This document shows positions 25,335 through 34,911 of a stretch of 64,000 nucleotides of DNA, piece by piece. Position 1 is the stretch's first letter. Each line of letters begins with the position of its first letter. The notes beneath the pieces were generated by a model. The model was given only the letters and a program-made list of their open reading frames with translations, was not told the origin of the DNA and searched no databases. Origin of the DNA: an uncultured Bacteroidales bacterium (GTDB taxonomy: Bacteria > Bacteroidota > Bacteroidia > Bacteroidales > UBA932); contig CAMKSQ010000001.1 in the NCBI GenBank assembly GCA_946415475.1, forward strand, positions 1 through 64,000, in the 5' to 3' direction. Made by a program: the position numbers and the translations under genes.

Positions 25335-26239
25335 CCAGACTGACTTTCCTTGGGACCGGTACTTCGCAGGGCGTGCCCATCATCGGCTGCCAGTGCCCGG
25401 TGTGCAAAAGCGCCGACCCGCGGGACAAGCGCTTCCGCTCAGCCGCCTTCGTGCAGTTTGACGGCCTTAACATCCTGGTCGATGCCGGTCCGGATTTCCG
25501 CTCCCAGATGCTTGCACAGGGCATCTCCCACCTGGATGCCATCCTCCTCACGCACAACCACAAAGACCATACGGGCGGCCTGGACGATGTCCGCTCCCTC
25601 AACTATATCGACAGGAAAGCCGTCGAGATCTTTTGTGAAGAACGGGTGCTGCACTCGCTCCGCGTGGAGTATTCGTATGCCTTTGAGGAGCATAAGTACC
25701 CCGGTTCGCCGGAGTGGCATGTGCACCTGATCGACGAGCGACCTTTCCGCGTGGACTCGCTGGAAGGCACCGGCGACCTGGAATGGGTGCACGACAAAGG
25801 CTATTTTTACCGCCAGCCGGACGGGAGCCTCAAATCCTCGGACAACGCCGTGGTGGAAGCGCCGCACGATCGGCCCAACGTCATTCCCATCCGGGGCATC
25901 CACGGACAGATGCCGGTACTGGGCTTCCGTTTTGGGAACATCGCCTATATCACCGACATGAGCACCCTGCCGGAGAGCGAGCTGGGCAAACTGCAGGGAC
26001 TGGAACACGTAACCCTGAACACCGTGAGCTACCACCCGCACCACTCCCACTTCTCGCTGGAAGAGGCTTTGCGGCTGGCCGATAAGATTGGCGCCAAACA
26101 CACCTGGCTTACGCATCTTTCGCATGCGTTCCCCAGCCATTCCCAATTTTGTAAAGAACTTGCCATCCGTTGCAAGGAAATGGGCATCCGTTCTGCGGTG
26201 CAGCCCGCCTATGACGGACTAACAATTGAAGCATTATGA
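25331..26239 (+). CDS. MBL-fold metallohydrolase (PhnP-like)
   Basis: The 302-aa protein starts MTRLTFLGTGTSQGVP, overlapping mtaB by ATGA. The metal-binding motif HNHKDHTGG and later histidines (SYHPHHSH, WLTHLSH) place it in the metallo-beta-lactamase fold, closest in layout to PhnP/YcbJ-like phosphodiesterases. An early CQCPVC is typical of this subgroup. The natural substrate is not known; cyclic phosphodiesters or RNA-derived phosphates are possible. Confidence 0.87.
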   Translation: MTRLTFLGTGTSQGVPIIGCQCPVCKSADPRDKRFRSAAFVQFDGLNILVDAGPDFRSQMLAQGISHLDAILLTHNHKDHTGGLDDVRSLNYIDRKAVEIFCEERVLHSLRVEYSYAFEEHKYPGSPEWHVHLIDERPFRVDSLEGTGDLEWVHDKGYFYRQPDGSLKSSDNAVVEAPHDRPNVIPIRGIHGQMPVLGFRFGNIAYITDMSTLPESELGKLQGLEHVTLNTVSYHPHHSHFSLEEALRLADKIGAKHTWLTHLSHAFPSHSQFCKELAIRCKEMGIRSAVQPAYDGLTIEAL

Positions 26240-26988
26240 AAAAATTACTGACCTCCCTCCTGATTCTGCTTCCCTGCGCCCTGTTTGCCCAGGAGCAAGT
26301 GTACAATTTCTCATTCGATACCTGGAGCAAATCCAAAGGCGCCTGGGACCTGTTCCCGGAAAACGCCTCCGAAAAACAGAAAGTCTGGGGCACCGTGAAC
26401 CACGGCACCAGTTTCCTGGGCATCAACACCACCGTCCCGGAATACGAGCATGTGGCCGTTAAAGGGAAAGGCAAGGCGGCGGCCAAAGTGAGCAGCCGTT
26501 CCATTATGGGCACCTTTGCCACCGGCAACCTGTACACGGGTAAATTTGTCAAAATCATCGGCATGTCCGGAGCGGAGATGTACCACGGAACGCCCTTCAA
26601 GGGACGCCCCAAGAGCCTGTCCGGTTATGTGCATTACCAGCCCGGAAAAATTGACGCCGCCAAAGCACCGTACAAGGACCAGAAAGGCAAACTGGACAAA
26701 GGCCAGATAGAGATTGCCCTCTATAGCTGGAAGCAGGCGCGCCACTTCCTGTCCACCGACGGTCCCAGTACCCCGGCCCAGAAAGACCCGGATATTGTGG
26801 CCTATGGTTCCCTTGTTCTGGATAAGGACACAGGCGGGTACATTCCCTTTACCATCGACCTGAAATATGTCAACGACAAGGAGCCCGGCTACCTGTTCAT
26901 TGCCGTCCTGGCCAGCCGCCTGGGCGAGTTCTTCACCGGCAGCAGCAAGTCGGTCATTTACGTGGACGAATTCCAATTCAACTACTAA
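26236..26988 (+). CDS. Secreted PCMD-domain protein
   Basis: The 250-aa protein has a cleavable signal peptide (MKKLLTSLLILLPCALFAQ) and then a single domain resembling the PCMD (putative carbohydrate metabolism) family, with YNFSFDTWSK near the start, a beta-sandwich-like composition and IYVDEFQFNY at the end. No catalytic residues are recognisable. It probably binds a carbohydrate or a surface protein. It overlaps the MBL gene by ATGA and precedes a transporter gene. Confidence 0.72.
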   Translation: MKKLLTSLLILLPCALFAQEQVYNFSFDTWSKSKGAWDLFPENASEKQKVWGTVNHGTSFLGINTTVPEYEHVAVKGKGKAAAKVSSRSIMGTFATGNLYTGKFVKIIGMSGAEMYHGTPFKGRPKSLSGYVHYQPGKIDAAKAPYKDQKGKLDKGQIEIALYSWKQARHFLSTDGPSTPAQKDPDIVAYGSLVLDKDTGGYIPFTIDLKYVNDKEPGYLFIAVLASRLGEFFTGSSKSVIYVDEFQFNY

Positions 26989-26994
26989 GCTTTT

Positions 26995-27945
26995 ATGACC
27001 CAGGAAGTTATCCAGAGCATCGACAGCATTCAGGTGAGCCTCAACGCCGGAGGCATGAACACCATCAATATTATTCTGGCGCTGGTGATGTACGGCGTGG
27101 CGCTGGGCATCAAACCGGCCATCTTTATAGAGGTGTTCCGAAAGCCCAAGAGCGTGCTGCTGGGCATGCTGTGCCAGTTGGTACTGCTGCCAGCCTTCAC
27201 CTGCCTGCTGGCCATCGCCTTAACCGGATGGATTTCCCCGATGATGGGTCTGGGCATGATCCTGGTCGCTTCCTGCCCCGGAGGCAACATCTCCAATTTC
27301 ATGAGTTCGCTGGCCAAAGCCAATGTGGAACTGTCCGTCTCGCTGACCGCCATTTCCACCGCGCTGGCCGTCGTGCTTACGCCCTTTAACTTCTGGGCCT
27401 GGGGGTCGGTTTATCTGCATTCGGCCGCCGTATCGGCAGAAATTCCTACGCTGGTGATTCCCCTCTGGGACGTGTTCAAGACCATCTTCATCCTGCTGGG
27501 CATTCCGCTGGTACTGGGCATCCTCACCAGTCATTATCTGCCCAAGGTTGCCGCCGCCCTCAAAAAGCCCCTGCAGTGGCTTTCCATCATCATCTTCATT
27601 GCCATGGTGGTGCTGTCGTTCGGCAGCAATATCGACGCCTTCCTCAAGTGCATCCGCTACATCTTCCTGGTGGTGCTCATCCACAACGCGCTGGCGCTGA
27701 GCATTGGCTTTGGCGTGGCATCGGCCTTTAGGGTTCCCTTCCGCGACCGCCGTACGCTCACCATCGAGACCGGCATCCAGAACAGCGGACTGGGCCTGGC
27801 ACTCATGCTGGGAACCAGCCTCTTCGCCGGCTTCCCTCCCCACGGCGGCATGCTGGTGATTACGGCCTGGTGGGGCATCTGGCACATCATCTCCGGCCTC
27901 ACCGTCGCCACTATCTTTAACCTGACCAGACGGGCCGATGTCTAA
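26995..27945 (+). CDS. Bile acid:sodium symporter (BASS) family transporter
   Basis: The 316-aa protein has about nine to ten hydrophobic segments in the BASS pattern, with the crossover-type motif SCPGGNISNFMSSLAKAN and the helix ETGIQNSGLGLAL, both typical of ASBT-like sodium-coupled organic anion carriers. Bacterial members move pantoate, pyruvate, keto acids or bile acids, so the substrate cannot be named. It overlaps the following acyltransferase gene by 8 bp. Confidence 0.88.
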   Translation: MTQEVIQSIDSIQVSLNAGGMNTINIILALVMYGVALGIKPAIFIEVFRKPKSVLLGMLCQLVLLPAFTCLLAIALTGWISPMMGLGMILVASCPGGNISNFMSSLAKANVELSVSLTAISTALAVVLTPFNFWAWGSVYLHSAAVSAEIPTLVIPLWDVFKTIFILLGIPLVLGILTSHYLPKVAAALKKPLQWLSIIIFIAMVVLSFGSNIDAFLKCIRYIFLVVLIHNALALSIGFGVASAFRVPFRDRRTLTIETGIQNSGLGLALMLGTSLFAGFPPHGGMLVITAWWGIWHIISGLTVATIFNLTRRADV

Positions 27946-28897
27946 GATTTGGCAGCATAACCGGCTCTATAGCCTTGGACGCCTGTACGTAGATTGGTGT
28001 ACGAAGAACAGCTACCGCTACCTGCGCTACCGGGGCGCGGATTTGCCCCAGGATGGCGCCGTCATCATCGCCCCCAACCACACCAACACCCTCATGGATG
28101 CGCTGGTTATCCTGGCTGGCCGCAAGGACGCCACGGTGTTCGGTGCCCGGGCCGATCTTTTCCGCCGGCCGGCTGTAGCCCGGGTGCTGCATTTTCTCCG
28201 CATCGTGCCGATGGTCCGTCAACGCGACGGTCTGGAGCACGTGAGCGAGAATTACGCCACCTTTAATCAGATTGACGATGTGCTGTCACATGGCGTGCCA
28301 TTCTGCCTGTTTGCGGAAGGGACACACCATCCCGGACGCACCCTGCAGCCTATCAAAAAAGGCATTGCGCGGATTGCATTGCATAGCGCACAAACGCGCC
28401 AGACCTGGGTGGTGCCTACGGGTATCAACTACAGTGACTTCTATCATTTCCGGAGCGCCTGCGAGGTGCGCTATGGAGAGCCGCTGGATATCAATGCCTT
28501 CGTCCGAGCGCATGATGGGCTTACGGAAGCGCAGCTGCTGCAGGAACTGCGGAGCCATATTGAAGCACACATGGCGGCAATGGTGGAACCGGCAGGACCC
28601 GCCTCCGAGAAAGCCCACCCGCTCCTGCTTTTGGTCTGGCCCCTGGCTGCGCTGCTCACGCTGCCCATCTGGGGCACGGCAGAGATGCTCTGTTACAAGA
28701 TGAAGGACAAAGCCTGGTGCAACAGCATCCGCTGCGCGAGCCTGGTGCTGCTCCTCCCCCTCACCCTCCTTATCTGGGGCATCATTTGGGGCTTTATCCT
28801 TCCCTGGACCTGGACGCTTTCCCTTTTGATCTGCACGCTCTTCTCCTACCCCGTCTTTTACGACGGCCTCCGCATCCTTCGCCTGAAACGGAACTAG
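27938..28897 (+). CDS. 1-acylglycerol-3-phosphate acyltransferase-like (PlsC fold)
   Basis: The 319-aa protein has the acyltransferase NHx4D motif as NHTNTLMD near residue 46 and a second block LFAEGTHHP corresponding to FPEGTR. Residues about 225-310 add two or three membrane helices (LLLLVWPLAALLTLPIW and others), longer than ordinary PlsC. It may acylate lysophosphatidic acid or another lipid or ornithine-type head. It ends the tamB operon and is followed by two terminator hairpins. Confidence 0.83.
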   Translation: MSKIWQHNRLYSLGRLYVDWCTKNSYRYLRYRGADLPQDGAVIIAPNHTNTLMDALVILAGRKDATVFGARADLFRRPAVARVLHFLRIVPMVRQRDGLEHVSENYATFNQIDDVLSHGVPFCLFAEGTHHPGRTLQPIKKGIARIALHSAQTRQTWVVPTGINYSDFYHFRSACEVRYGEPLDINAFVRAHDGLTEAQLLQELRSHIEAHMAAMVEPAGPASEKAHPLLLLVWPLAALLTLPIWGTAEMLCYKMKDKAWCNSIRCASLVLLLPLTLLIWGIIWGFILPWTWTLSLLICTLFSYPVFYDGLRILRLKRN

Positions 28898-28919
28898 CTG
28901 ACTTTCAGATAGATATAAT

Positions 28920-28952
28920 AATGGACGGGTATCGAATTGATACCCGTCCATT
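28920..28952. terminator. Bidirectional hairpin between the acyltransferase gene and pckA
   Basis: ATGGACGGGTATC and GATACCCGTCCAT form a perfect stem of at least 13 bp with loop GAATT. T-runs on both sides are short, but the position between convergent genes fits shared termination. Confidence 0.65.
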
Positions 28953-28957
28953 TGAGT

Positions 28958-28980
28958 AAAACGCTGATAAAGAGCGTTTT
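28958..28980. terminator. Second hairpin, probably the pckA terminator
   Basis: AAAACGCT and AGCGTTTT form an 8-bp stem with a 7-nt loop. The A and T ends give a U-tract in either direction, so it can act on both strands. It begins 11 bp after the pckA stop codon. Confidence 0.7.
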
Positions 28981-28990
28981 GTGTTCCAGG

Positions 28991-30607
28991 CTAGAGCTTC
29001 GGACCAGCTTTTACGAGGGCCTTACCGGCCTTGTTGGACTCGTACTTGTGGAAGTTCTTGATGAAGCGACCGGCCAGGTCTTTGGCCTTCACTTCCCACT
29101 CTTCCGGCTTGGCATAGGTGTCGCGAGGATCCAGGATGCCGGTGTCTACGCCTTCCAGCTTGGTAGGAACCTTGAAGTCGAAGTACGGGATCTGCTTGGT
29201 GGGAGCCTTGTCGATGGCGCCGCTCAGGATGGCATCGATGATACCACGGGTGTCGCGGATGGAGATACGCTTGCCGGTACCGTTCCAACCGGTGTTCACC
29301 AGATAAGCCTTGGCACCGCTCTTCTTCATCTTCTTCACCAGTTCCTCTGCATACTTGGTAGGATGCAGCTCCAGAAAAGCCTGGCCGAAGCAGGCGCTGA
29401 AGGTAGGAGTGGGCTCAGTGATGCCGCGCTCGGTACCGGCCAGCTTGGCGGTGAAACCGGAGAGGAAGTAGTACTTGGTCTGTTCCGGGGTAAGGATGGA
29501 AACCGGAGGCAGTACACCGAAGGCATCGGCGCTCAGGAAGATCACCTGCTTGGCTGCCGGACCGTGAGAAACGGGACGGACGATCTTCTCGATGTGATAG
29601 ATAGGATAGCTGACGCGGGTGTTCTCGGTGACGGACTTGTCGTTGAAGTCGATCTTACCCTGGGCATCCACGGTTACGTTCTCCAGGAGAGCGTCGCGAC
29701 GGATGGCGTTGTAGATATCGGGTTCGGATTCCTTGTCCAGCTTGATGACCTTGGCATAGCATCCGCCTTCGAAGTTGAACACGCCCTTGTTGTCCCAGCC
29801 GTGCTCGTCGTCACCGATGAGAAGGCGCTTGGGATCGGTAGAAAGGGTGGTTTTACCGGTGCCGGAGAGACCGAAGAAGATGGCGGTGTTTTCACCGTTC
29901 ATGTCCGTATTGGCGGAGCAGTGCATGGCGGCGATGCCCTTGAGCGGGAGGTAGTAGTTCATCATGGAGAACATACCTTTCTTCATTTCACCACCATACC
30001 AGGTGTTCAGGATAACCTGCTCACGGGAGGTAACGTTGAAGGCCACGCAGGTTTCGCTGCGGAGACCCAGTTCCTTGTAGTTTTCTACCTTTGCCTTGGC
30101 AGCGCAGTATACTACGAAGTCAGGCTCCTGGTCGAATTCCTTCTGGTTCTGGGGACGGATGAACATGTTGGTCACAAAGTGGGCCTGCCATGCAACCTCC
30201 ATAATGAAGCGAACCTTCATGCGGGTATCTGCGTGGGTGCCGCAGAAACCATCCACCACAAAGAGGCGCTTGCCGCTGAGCTGCTGCTGGGCGAGTTTCT
30301 TCACCACTTTCCAGGTGGAGACGCTCATCTTGTGGTTGTCGTTGGGATAACCCTCGGTGGTCCACCAGATTTCGCCGGGTTTGCCTTCCTTGGTGGTGTT
30401 GTCGTACACGATGTACTTGTCTTTAGGGGAACGGCCGGTGTAAACGCCAGTCATTACGTTGATGGCGCCCAGTTCGGTCACCTGACCTTTGTCATAACCT
30501 TCCAGACCGGGTTTGGTTTCCTCATTGTAGAGGACTTCGTACGTGGGGTTGTACAGGATTTCCTTAACGCCCTTGATGCCGTACTTTTTGAGATCGATGC
30601 TTGACAT
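28991..30607 (-). CDS. pckA: Phosphoenolpyruvate carboxykinase (ATP)
   Basis: PckA interconverts oxaloacetate and PEP. In Bacteroidales it usually runs as a CO2-fixing step that makes ATP on the way to succinate. The 538-aa protein has the kinase-1 loop [11 protein letters not shown], the substrate loop [11 protein letters not shown] near residue 53 and the metal-binding [10 protein letters not shown]. The gene is monocistronic with a TAAATTTG promoter and a leader of about 30 nt. Confidence 0.97.
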   Translation of the reverse strand: MSSIDLKKYGIKGVKEILYNPTYEVLYNEETKPGLEGYDKGQVTELGAINVMTGVYTGRSPKDKYIVYDNTTKEGKPGEIWWTTEGYPNDNHKMSVSTWKVVKKLAQQQLSGKRLFVVDGFCGTHADTRMKVRFIMEVAWQAHFVTNMFIRPQNQKEFDQEPDFVVYCAAKAKVENYKELGLRSETCVAFNVTSREQVILNTWYGGEMKKGMFSMMNYYLPLKGIAAMHCSANTDMNGENTAIFFGLSGTGKTTLSTDPKRLLIGDDEHGWDNKGVFNFEGGCYAKVIKLDKESEPDIYNAIRRDALLENVTVDAQGKIDFNDKSVTENTRVSYPIYHIEKIVRPVSHGPAAKQVIFLSADAFGVLPPVSILTPEQTKYYFLSGFTAKLAGTERGITEPTPTFSACFGQAFLELHPTKYAEELVKKMKKSGAKAYLVNTGWNGTGKRISIRDTRGIIDAILSGAIDKAPTKQIPYFDFKVPTKLEGVDTGILDPRDTYAKPEEWEVKAKDLAGRFIKNFHKYESNKAGKALVKAGPKL

Positions 30608-30641
30608 AAAATATCTAGAATTAATTGTAACTTCTATCCCG

Positions 30642-30649
30642 CAAATTTA
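30642..30649 (-). promoter_or_regulatory. Promoter -7 element for pckA
   Basis: The minus strand reads TAAATTTG, matching TAnnTTTG, 34 nt before the pckA ATG. It lies only 9 bp from the end of the upstream DUF6340 gene. Confidence 0.65.
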
Positions 30650-30657
30650 GTGAATTT

Positions 30658-31584
30658 CTACCGCTTTTCCAAGTGGGCATCCAGCCTTTTTTGAAGGCCC
30701 GGAGCCAGTGACACATTCTCCAATTTTTCGGCCTCTTTCAGCCAGCGCTGGCTCAGCTCATAATCTTCCATCAGGTAGAAGGCCTGGGCAATGTTGTAGC
30801 AGGCACAGGCGCGATGCAGTGCATCGCCCCGCTTAACCAGTTTGGACCAGCAGTCTACCGCAGCGGCGAACTTGCCGTCCATCACCTGCAGGATGCCATC
30901 GATCCAAGGATCGGAGCCCATATCGAAATAATAGAAACCGAACCCCTCCGTAATCCAGGTGGAAAGGAAACGCTTGCTGATGCGCTCCCCTACCACATCG
31001 GCCTCCTTGGCCAGGCTGCGTAACGCTTTTTCGCCCAGGGCTTCCTGCGTCAGCATGCCATTGTTGTACACCAGCGTTTTCAGGACAGCAGAACCGTTGA
31101 AGCTGTGCACCTTGTCCTGACTCATGCTGTCGTACACATCCAGGTGGGTCTTGATGGGAACATTCACAGGACACACAAACGCGGAATCCACGGAAGTGGC
31201 GTCCTTGGCCACCTGGTTGGTCTCCGGTGCAGGTATGCCCAGATTGGTTTTAAGGACGAAAACCACGTCCCCGCCGGTATCCATCACCAGCGAATGCATC
31301 AGGTCCACCGACATGCTGTCCAGCTCCGGCAGGTGGTAGATACCCACCTTTTCCTCGCCGCCAAAATAGTCACTCTCCAGCGAACGGGCCAAGGACGATG
31401 CCGCCTGGCGGTCGAAAAGTGAATCCACAGGATTGGTTCCGTCCCGATACACGATGGAAATATCTTTCCGGGAAAGATTCAGGCCGGAAGAAGAAGGATT
31501 CCGCACGTCCATATACAGCGGATATATCTGCGGAGAGCAGGATGCAATGAGCAAAACTACGGCAAAAATCCAGGAATGTTTCAT
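30658..31584 (-). CDS. DUF6340-family lipoprotein
   Basis: The 308-aa product has a lipoprotein signal (VVLLIASCSPQ, Cys16) and then a domain I recognise as DUF6340-like, with YPLYMDVRNPS near the start. The C-terminal third, with CACYNIAQAFYLMEDYELSQRWL, looks like a TPR-type helical repeat. Function is unknown; it probably faces the periplasm. Its start overlaps the rimO stop as ATGA, so it is the last gene of the nusB-to-rimO run. Confidence 0.75.
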   Translation of the reverse strand: MKHSWIFAVVLLIASCSPQIYPLYMDVRNPSSSGLNLSRKDISIVYRDGTNPVDSLFDRQAASSLARSLESDYFGGEEKVGIYHLPELDSMSVDLMHSLVMDTGGDVVFVLKTNLGIPAPETNQVAKDATSVDSAFVCPVNVPIKTHLDVYDSMSQDKVHSFNGSAVLKTLVYNNGMLTQEALGEKALRSLAKEADVVGERISKRFLSTWITEGFGFYYFDMGSDPWIDGILQVMDGKFAAAVDCWSKLVKRGDALHRACACYNIAQAFYLMEDYELSQRWLKEAEKLENVSLAPGLQKRLDAHLEKR

Positions 31585-32894
31585 ATCACTTGTGCTGTAA
31601 GGTCATACTCGTCGGCACCGGTAATGCGCACCTGAAGGAATTCACCCACAAGGGAATACGGTTCCACGCCGTCAAACGCCTCCGGGGTGTATTTCACCAG
31701 GATTTCGCCGTCCACTTCCGGGCTTTCGAATTCGCTCCGGCACACCAAAGTGCCTTCCACGAAATCATCCACCAAAACGCGGACTTCCGTGCCGATCCGG
31801 GACTGGTTATATGCAAGAGAAATGCCACGCTGCTCCTCCATGAGCAGGTCCAGCCGCTTTTGCTTGGTTTTGGCCGATATGCTGTCGCGATAGTGCTCCG
31901 CGCCATAGGTCCCCTCCTCCTCTGAATAAGTGAAAGCGCCCATGCGCTGGAAGCGGGCTTCGCGGACAAAGGCCAGCAGCTCGTCAAAATCTTCCTGACG
32001 CTCGCCGGGATGTCCCACGATGAGGGTGGTACGCAAAGCAACGCCCGGCACCCGTTCACGCATGCGGCGGATGAGTTCCCTTGTCCAGGCACCGTCCACA
32101 TGGCGATGCATCTTGTCCAGCACCCGGTCGCTCACATGCTGGAGCGGGATATCCATGTATCGGCACACCTTGGGATTGCGCGCCATCTCTTCCAGGACAT
32201 CCTCCGGGAAATCGGCAGGATAGGAATAATGGATGCGCAGCCACTCGATTCCCTCTACGCCGGAAAGCTTGCGCAACAATTCCGCCAGCGCACGCCGTCC
32301 GTACAGGTCCAGGCCGTAATACGTGGTGTCCTGGGCGATGACGATGAGCTCCCGGATGCCATTGGCCGCCAGTTCTTTGGCTTCTTCCACCAGCTGTTCC
32401 ATGGGAACGGAACGATGGGCGCCGCGGATAAACGGGATGGCACAGTAGGAGCAACGCCGGTTGCACCCTTCGGAAATCTTGAAATAGGCGTAGGGCTTGT
32501 TCCCTTCCGTAAGGATACGCCGGAAGGATTCCTCCGCCTTATACTTGCAGCCCAAAGCCTCCACCAGCGGAGCCAGGTCCCGTGCACCGAACCACCCATC
32601 GACCTCCGGAATGAGGGATGGCAGCTCGGAAGCATAACGCTGGGACAGGCATCCAAAAACGAGCAGGCGCCCCACCTCCCCTGCCTTTTTGCGCTCCGCG
32701 CAGGCAAGAATGGTCTGGATGCTCTGCTCTTTGGCATCGCCGATAAAACCGCAGGTATTCACCAGGAGCACATCCACCGGACGGGACTCCGATTCCGGGA
32801 CCAGCTCATAGGCCTGCTGAACCTGGAACAGGAGATGCTCCGTATCGACGGTATTTTTGGAGCACCCGAGCGTTATGACCTGCAGCGTGGGCAT
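31581..32894 (-). CDS. rimO: Ribosomal protein S12 methylthiotransferase RimO
   Basis: RimO is a radical-SAM enzyme that adds a methylthio group to an Asp of ribosomal protein S12. The 437-aa protein has TLGCSKNTVD, VNTCGFIG and FGCLSQRY for the auxiliary cluster, CNRRCSYC for the radical-SAM cluster, and a C-terminal TRAM domain. It starts one base after the DUF5606 stop codon and overlaps the lipoprotein gene. Confidence 0.95.
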   Translation of the reverse strand: MPTLQVITLGCSKNTVDTEHLLFQVQQAYELVPESESRPVDVLLVNTCGFIGDAKEQSIQTILACAERKKAGEVGRLLVFGCLSQRYASELPSLIPEVDGWFGARDLAPLVEALGCKYKAEESFRRILTEGNKPYAYFKISEGCNRRCSYCAIPFIRGAHRSVPMEQLVEEAKELAANGIRELIVIAQDTTYYGLDLYGRRALAELLRKLSGVEGIEWLRIHYSYPADFPEDVLEEMARNPKVCRYMDIPLQHVSDRVLDKMHRHVDGAWTRELIRRMRERVPGVALRTTLIVGHPGERQEDFDELLAFVREARFQRMGAFTYSEEEGTYGAEHYRDSISAKTKQKRLDLLMEEQRGISLAYNQSRIGTEVRVLVDDFVEGTLVCRSEFESPEVDGEILVKYTPEAFDGVEPYSLVGEFLQVRITGADEYDLTAQVI

Positions 32895-33326
32895 TTAAGC
32901 TTCCTCCTTGGCGGCGGCTTCGCGGTCCTCGTCGGTCATGAACTCCAGCGAAGCGTACTTGCGGAGTTCGTTGTACCACTCAACAACCTTCTTCATGTGG
33001 GACACATAGAAGCGGTTGGCATCGTAATTGGGCAGGGCCTTGGCGAAGAGCGCCTTGAGTTCTGCATCGGCAGCCTTGGCGGACGGAGCTTCCTTATCAC
33101 CCAGCACCTCGTGCATTTTGGTGAAAACCTCCGACAGCTTCACTTCCCCTTCCTCCGTATAGATGGAGATATCTTCCAGGGTGGTGATGCCGGCGTTGGC
33201 GGCGAAGTTGGCGCGCTTTTTATCGGAAAGGGCCTCTACGATGGCACCGGTGCGCGACTGGGCGATATAATTGAACAGTCCGTGCTGACCACGGATAGAA
33301 AGGGTTTTTGCGAGATCGGTTTTCAT
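32895..33326 (-). CDS. DUF5606-family protein
   Basis: The 143-aa cytoplasmic protein begins MKTDLAKTLSIRGQHGLF, a conserved opening of the Bacteroidota DUF5606 family, and carries a lysine- and glutamate-rich tail. No catalytic motif is seen. The N-terminal half may form a small barrel similar to translation-associated domains, but this is a guess. I start at 33326 since TATATTTG (33359-33352) supplies a promoter 25 nt upstream, inside the end of coaE. Confidence 0.8.
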   Translation of the reverse strand: MKTDLAKTLSIRGQHGLFNYIAQSRTGAIVEALSDKKRANFAANAGITTLEDISIYTEEGEVKLSEVFTKMHEVLGDKEAPSAKAADAELKALFAKALPNYDANRFYVSHMKKVVEWYNELRKYASLEFMTDEDREAAAKEEA

Positions 33327-33351
33327 GATATAGTTTGGTTTCAAAATCTTA

Positions 33352-33359
33352 CAAATATA
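33352..33359 (-). promoter_or_regulatory. Internal promoter -7 element before DUF5606
   Basis: The minus strand reads TATATTTG immediately after the coaE stop codon, with 25 nt to the DUF5606 ATG. It gives the DUF5606-rimO-DUF6340 genes a start of their own besides read-through from the nusB operon. Confidence 0.65.
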
Positions 33360-33360
33360 G

Positions 33361-33939
33361 TCATTTTTTCGGAAAAAACACGGCGTCTACGGCCCTGCGA
33401 AGTTGCTCAGGCGTACCGTCATTTTGCAGCACCGTGTCGATGCCATCCATGGGCATCTGCTGTGCGTCCATCCGGCGGATCACCTCTTCTTCCGACAGGC
33501 CGTCACGGGCCATCACCCGCTGCAGGCGGACCTCCCGCGGCGCCGTCACCAGCACTACGCGGTCTGCCAGGCCGTTGAAGATGGGTTTGGAAAGGATAAT
33601 GGCCGATTCCAACACCACGAAGGGCGCGTCGTCATGCGCCTCCCGCCAGCGGAGGAAATCTTCCAGCACGGCGGGATAGACCAGTGCCTCCACCCGTTCA
33701 CGGGCATCGTCATCGGTAAAAATCACGGCAGCCAATGCCTTCCGGTCCAGCTTTCCGTCCGTGGTCCGGAGCGGCATGCCCAGCGCCTTTTCCAGGGCCG
33801 GCACCAGAGAGGGGCTCTCATCATAAAGGGCCTTGGTGCGGGCGTCCGAATCATAGACAGGAATGCCCCGCTCACGAAGCAGGGCGCTTACAGCGGACTT
33901 GCCGCTGCCGATGAATCCGGTTAAGAAGATGGTTTCCAT
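33361..33939 (-). CDS. coaE: Dephospho-CoA kinase
   Basis: CoaE phosphorylates dephospho-CoA in the last step of CoA synthesis. The 192-aa protein has the P-loop GFIGSGKSAVS at residues 8-18, DSDARTKAL and the lid region around PREVRLQRVMARDGLSEEE. The start codon overlaps the YbbR stop codon by one base (TGATG), so translation is coupled. Confidence 0.95.
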   Translation of the reverse strand: METIFLTGFIGSGKSAVSALLRERGIPVYDSDARTKALYDESPSLVPALEKALGMPLRTTDGKLDRKALAAVIFTDDDARERVEALVYPAVLEDFLRWREAHDDAPFVVLESAIILSKPIFNGLADRVVLVTAPREVRLQRVMARDGLSEEEVIRRMDAQQMPMDGIDTVLQNDGTPEQLRRAVDAVFFPKK

Positions 33940-34907
33940 CAGCGGAGTTCCACGCAGTCAAACACTTCCGGTTCCACCCGGTAGTCCAGTACACCGGCGG
34001 GCAGACGGATGGTACGGGCGGCGCATCGACCTGTAAGGGAGGCATTGAAGTCCTTCCAGTCCACATACAGTTTGAAGGCAGAGACAGGGTCCTTGGCCAG
34101 CGGGAATGCACAGCGCATAACCACCTGTGCCGTAGGAGGATACACCTGGATTTCACGTCCGGCGGGAGCATTCCATACCTCGATGGGGACCGTGGTCCGC
34201 AGCTCCACGAAACGGGATACGGGCAGTTCGAAACTGACTTCCTCGGTGGACAGCCGGACACCCTTGATGGAGGCAAGGCGCAGCACACCGTGCTGGGACT
34301 CGTGAACGTCCGTCAGCAGCAAACGGGAAGCCACCACTTTTTCCACGGTCTCCAGATGCTTGTCATCGCCATATACGGTAACCGAATCCGGCATAATGCG
34401 GAACGGGCCGCTGGGCATATACTGGGAGCGGCACACCACACTTTTGTGCACCTCTACCGGCACCCGCTTATGGTTCTCGGCCGGGAAAATGAATTTGAGG
34501 GTATCCGAGATAAATGCCTCCACCTGAGCACCTTCACCGAAGAATTCGTTGACGTAGGAGTTGATGGTACTACCTATAAGACAATAGGTGTGAGGCGCCG
34601 TATTGCGGAGGTCGGCCTGGTCGAAGGGAACCACCACCACGGCGCGCTCCTTGCGGCTGCGCTCCCGCAGCAGGCGGAATCCGTCCGTACGGCAGCGGGC
34701 ACTCACCACCACGGTGTTGGTGGACTCCAGTCCGTGCCCCTCGATATTGCACTGGGCCACTACAGGTACGCTGATGGTACCCGAATATTCCTTTGAAAGA
34801 TTGGTCAGCACCCAGATGAATACAGCCAGAAGCAGGGAAAGAATCATGATAATCCCTTCCCCGTTCCAATTTTTCACTTTGGCCCTGATGCTGTCTTTCA
34901 GGGACAT
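33939..34907 (-). CDS. YbbR-like domain protein
   Basis: The 322-aa protein has one N-terminal membrane helix (IIMILSLLLAVFIWVL) and a periplasmic part with YbbR-type repeats, such as RVPVEVHKSVVCR and VTVYGDDKHLETVEKV. In Firmicutes the YbbR protein CdaR regulates the diadenylate cyclase CdaA; here the partner is not encoded nearby and the gene instead sits between yajC and coaE, the usual order in Bacteroidota. The role in this phylum is not established. Confidence 0.82.
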   Translation of the reverse strand: MSLKDSIRAKVKNWNGEGIIMILSLLLAVFIWVLTNLSKEYSGTISVPVVAQCNIEGHGLESTNTVVVSARCRTDGFRLLRERSRKERAVVVVPFDQADLRNTAPHTYCLIGSTINSYVNEFFGEGAQVEAFISDTLKFIFPAENHKRVPVEVHKSVVCRSQYMPSGPFRIMPDSVTVYGDDKHLETVEKVVASRLLLTDVHESQHGVLRLASIKGVRLSTEEVSFELPVSRFVELRTTVPIEVWNAPAGREIQVYPPTAQVVMRCAFPLAKDPVSAFKLYVDWKDFNASLTGRCAARTIRLPAGVLDYRVEPEVFDCVELR

Positions 34908-34911
34908 GGCC

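Noticed and set aside
28937-30604. 555-aa plus-strand ORF antisense to pckA
   Set aside because: The pckA frame has all catalytic motifs; the antisense frame is open only because of codon bias.
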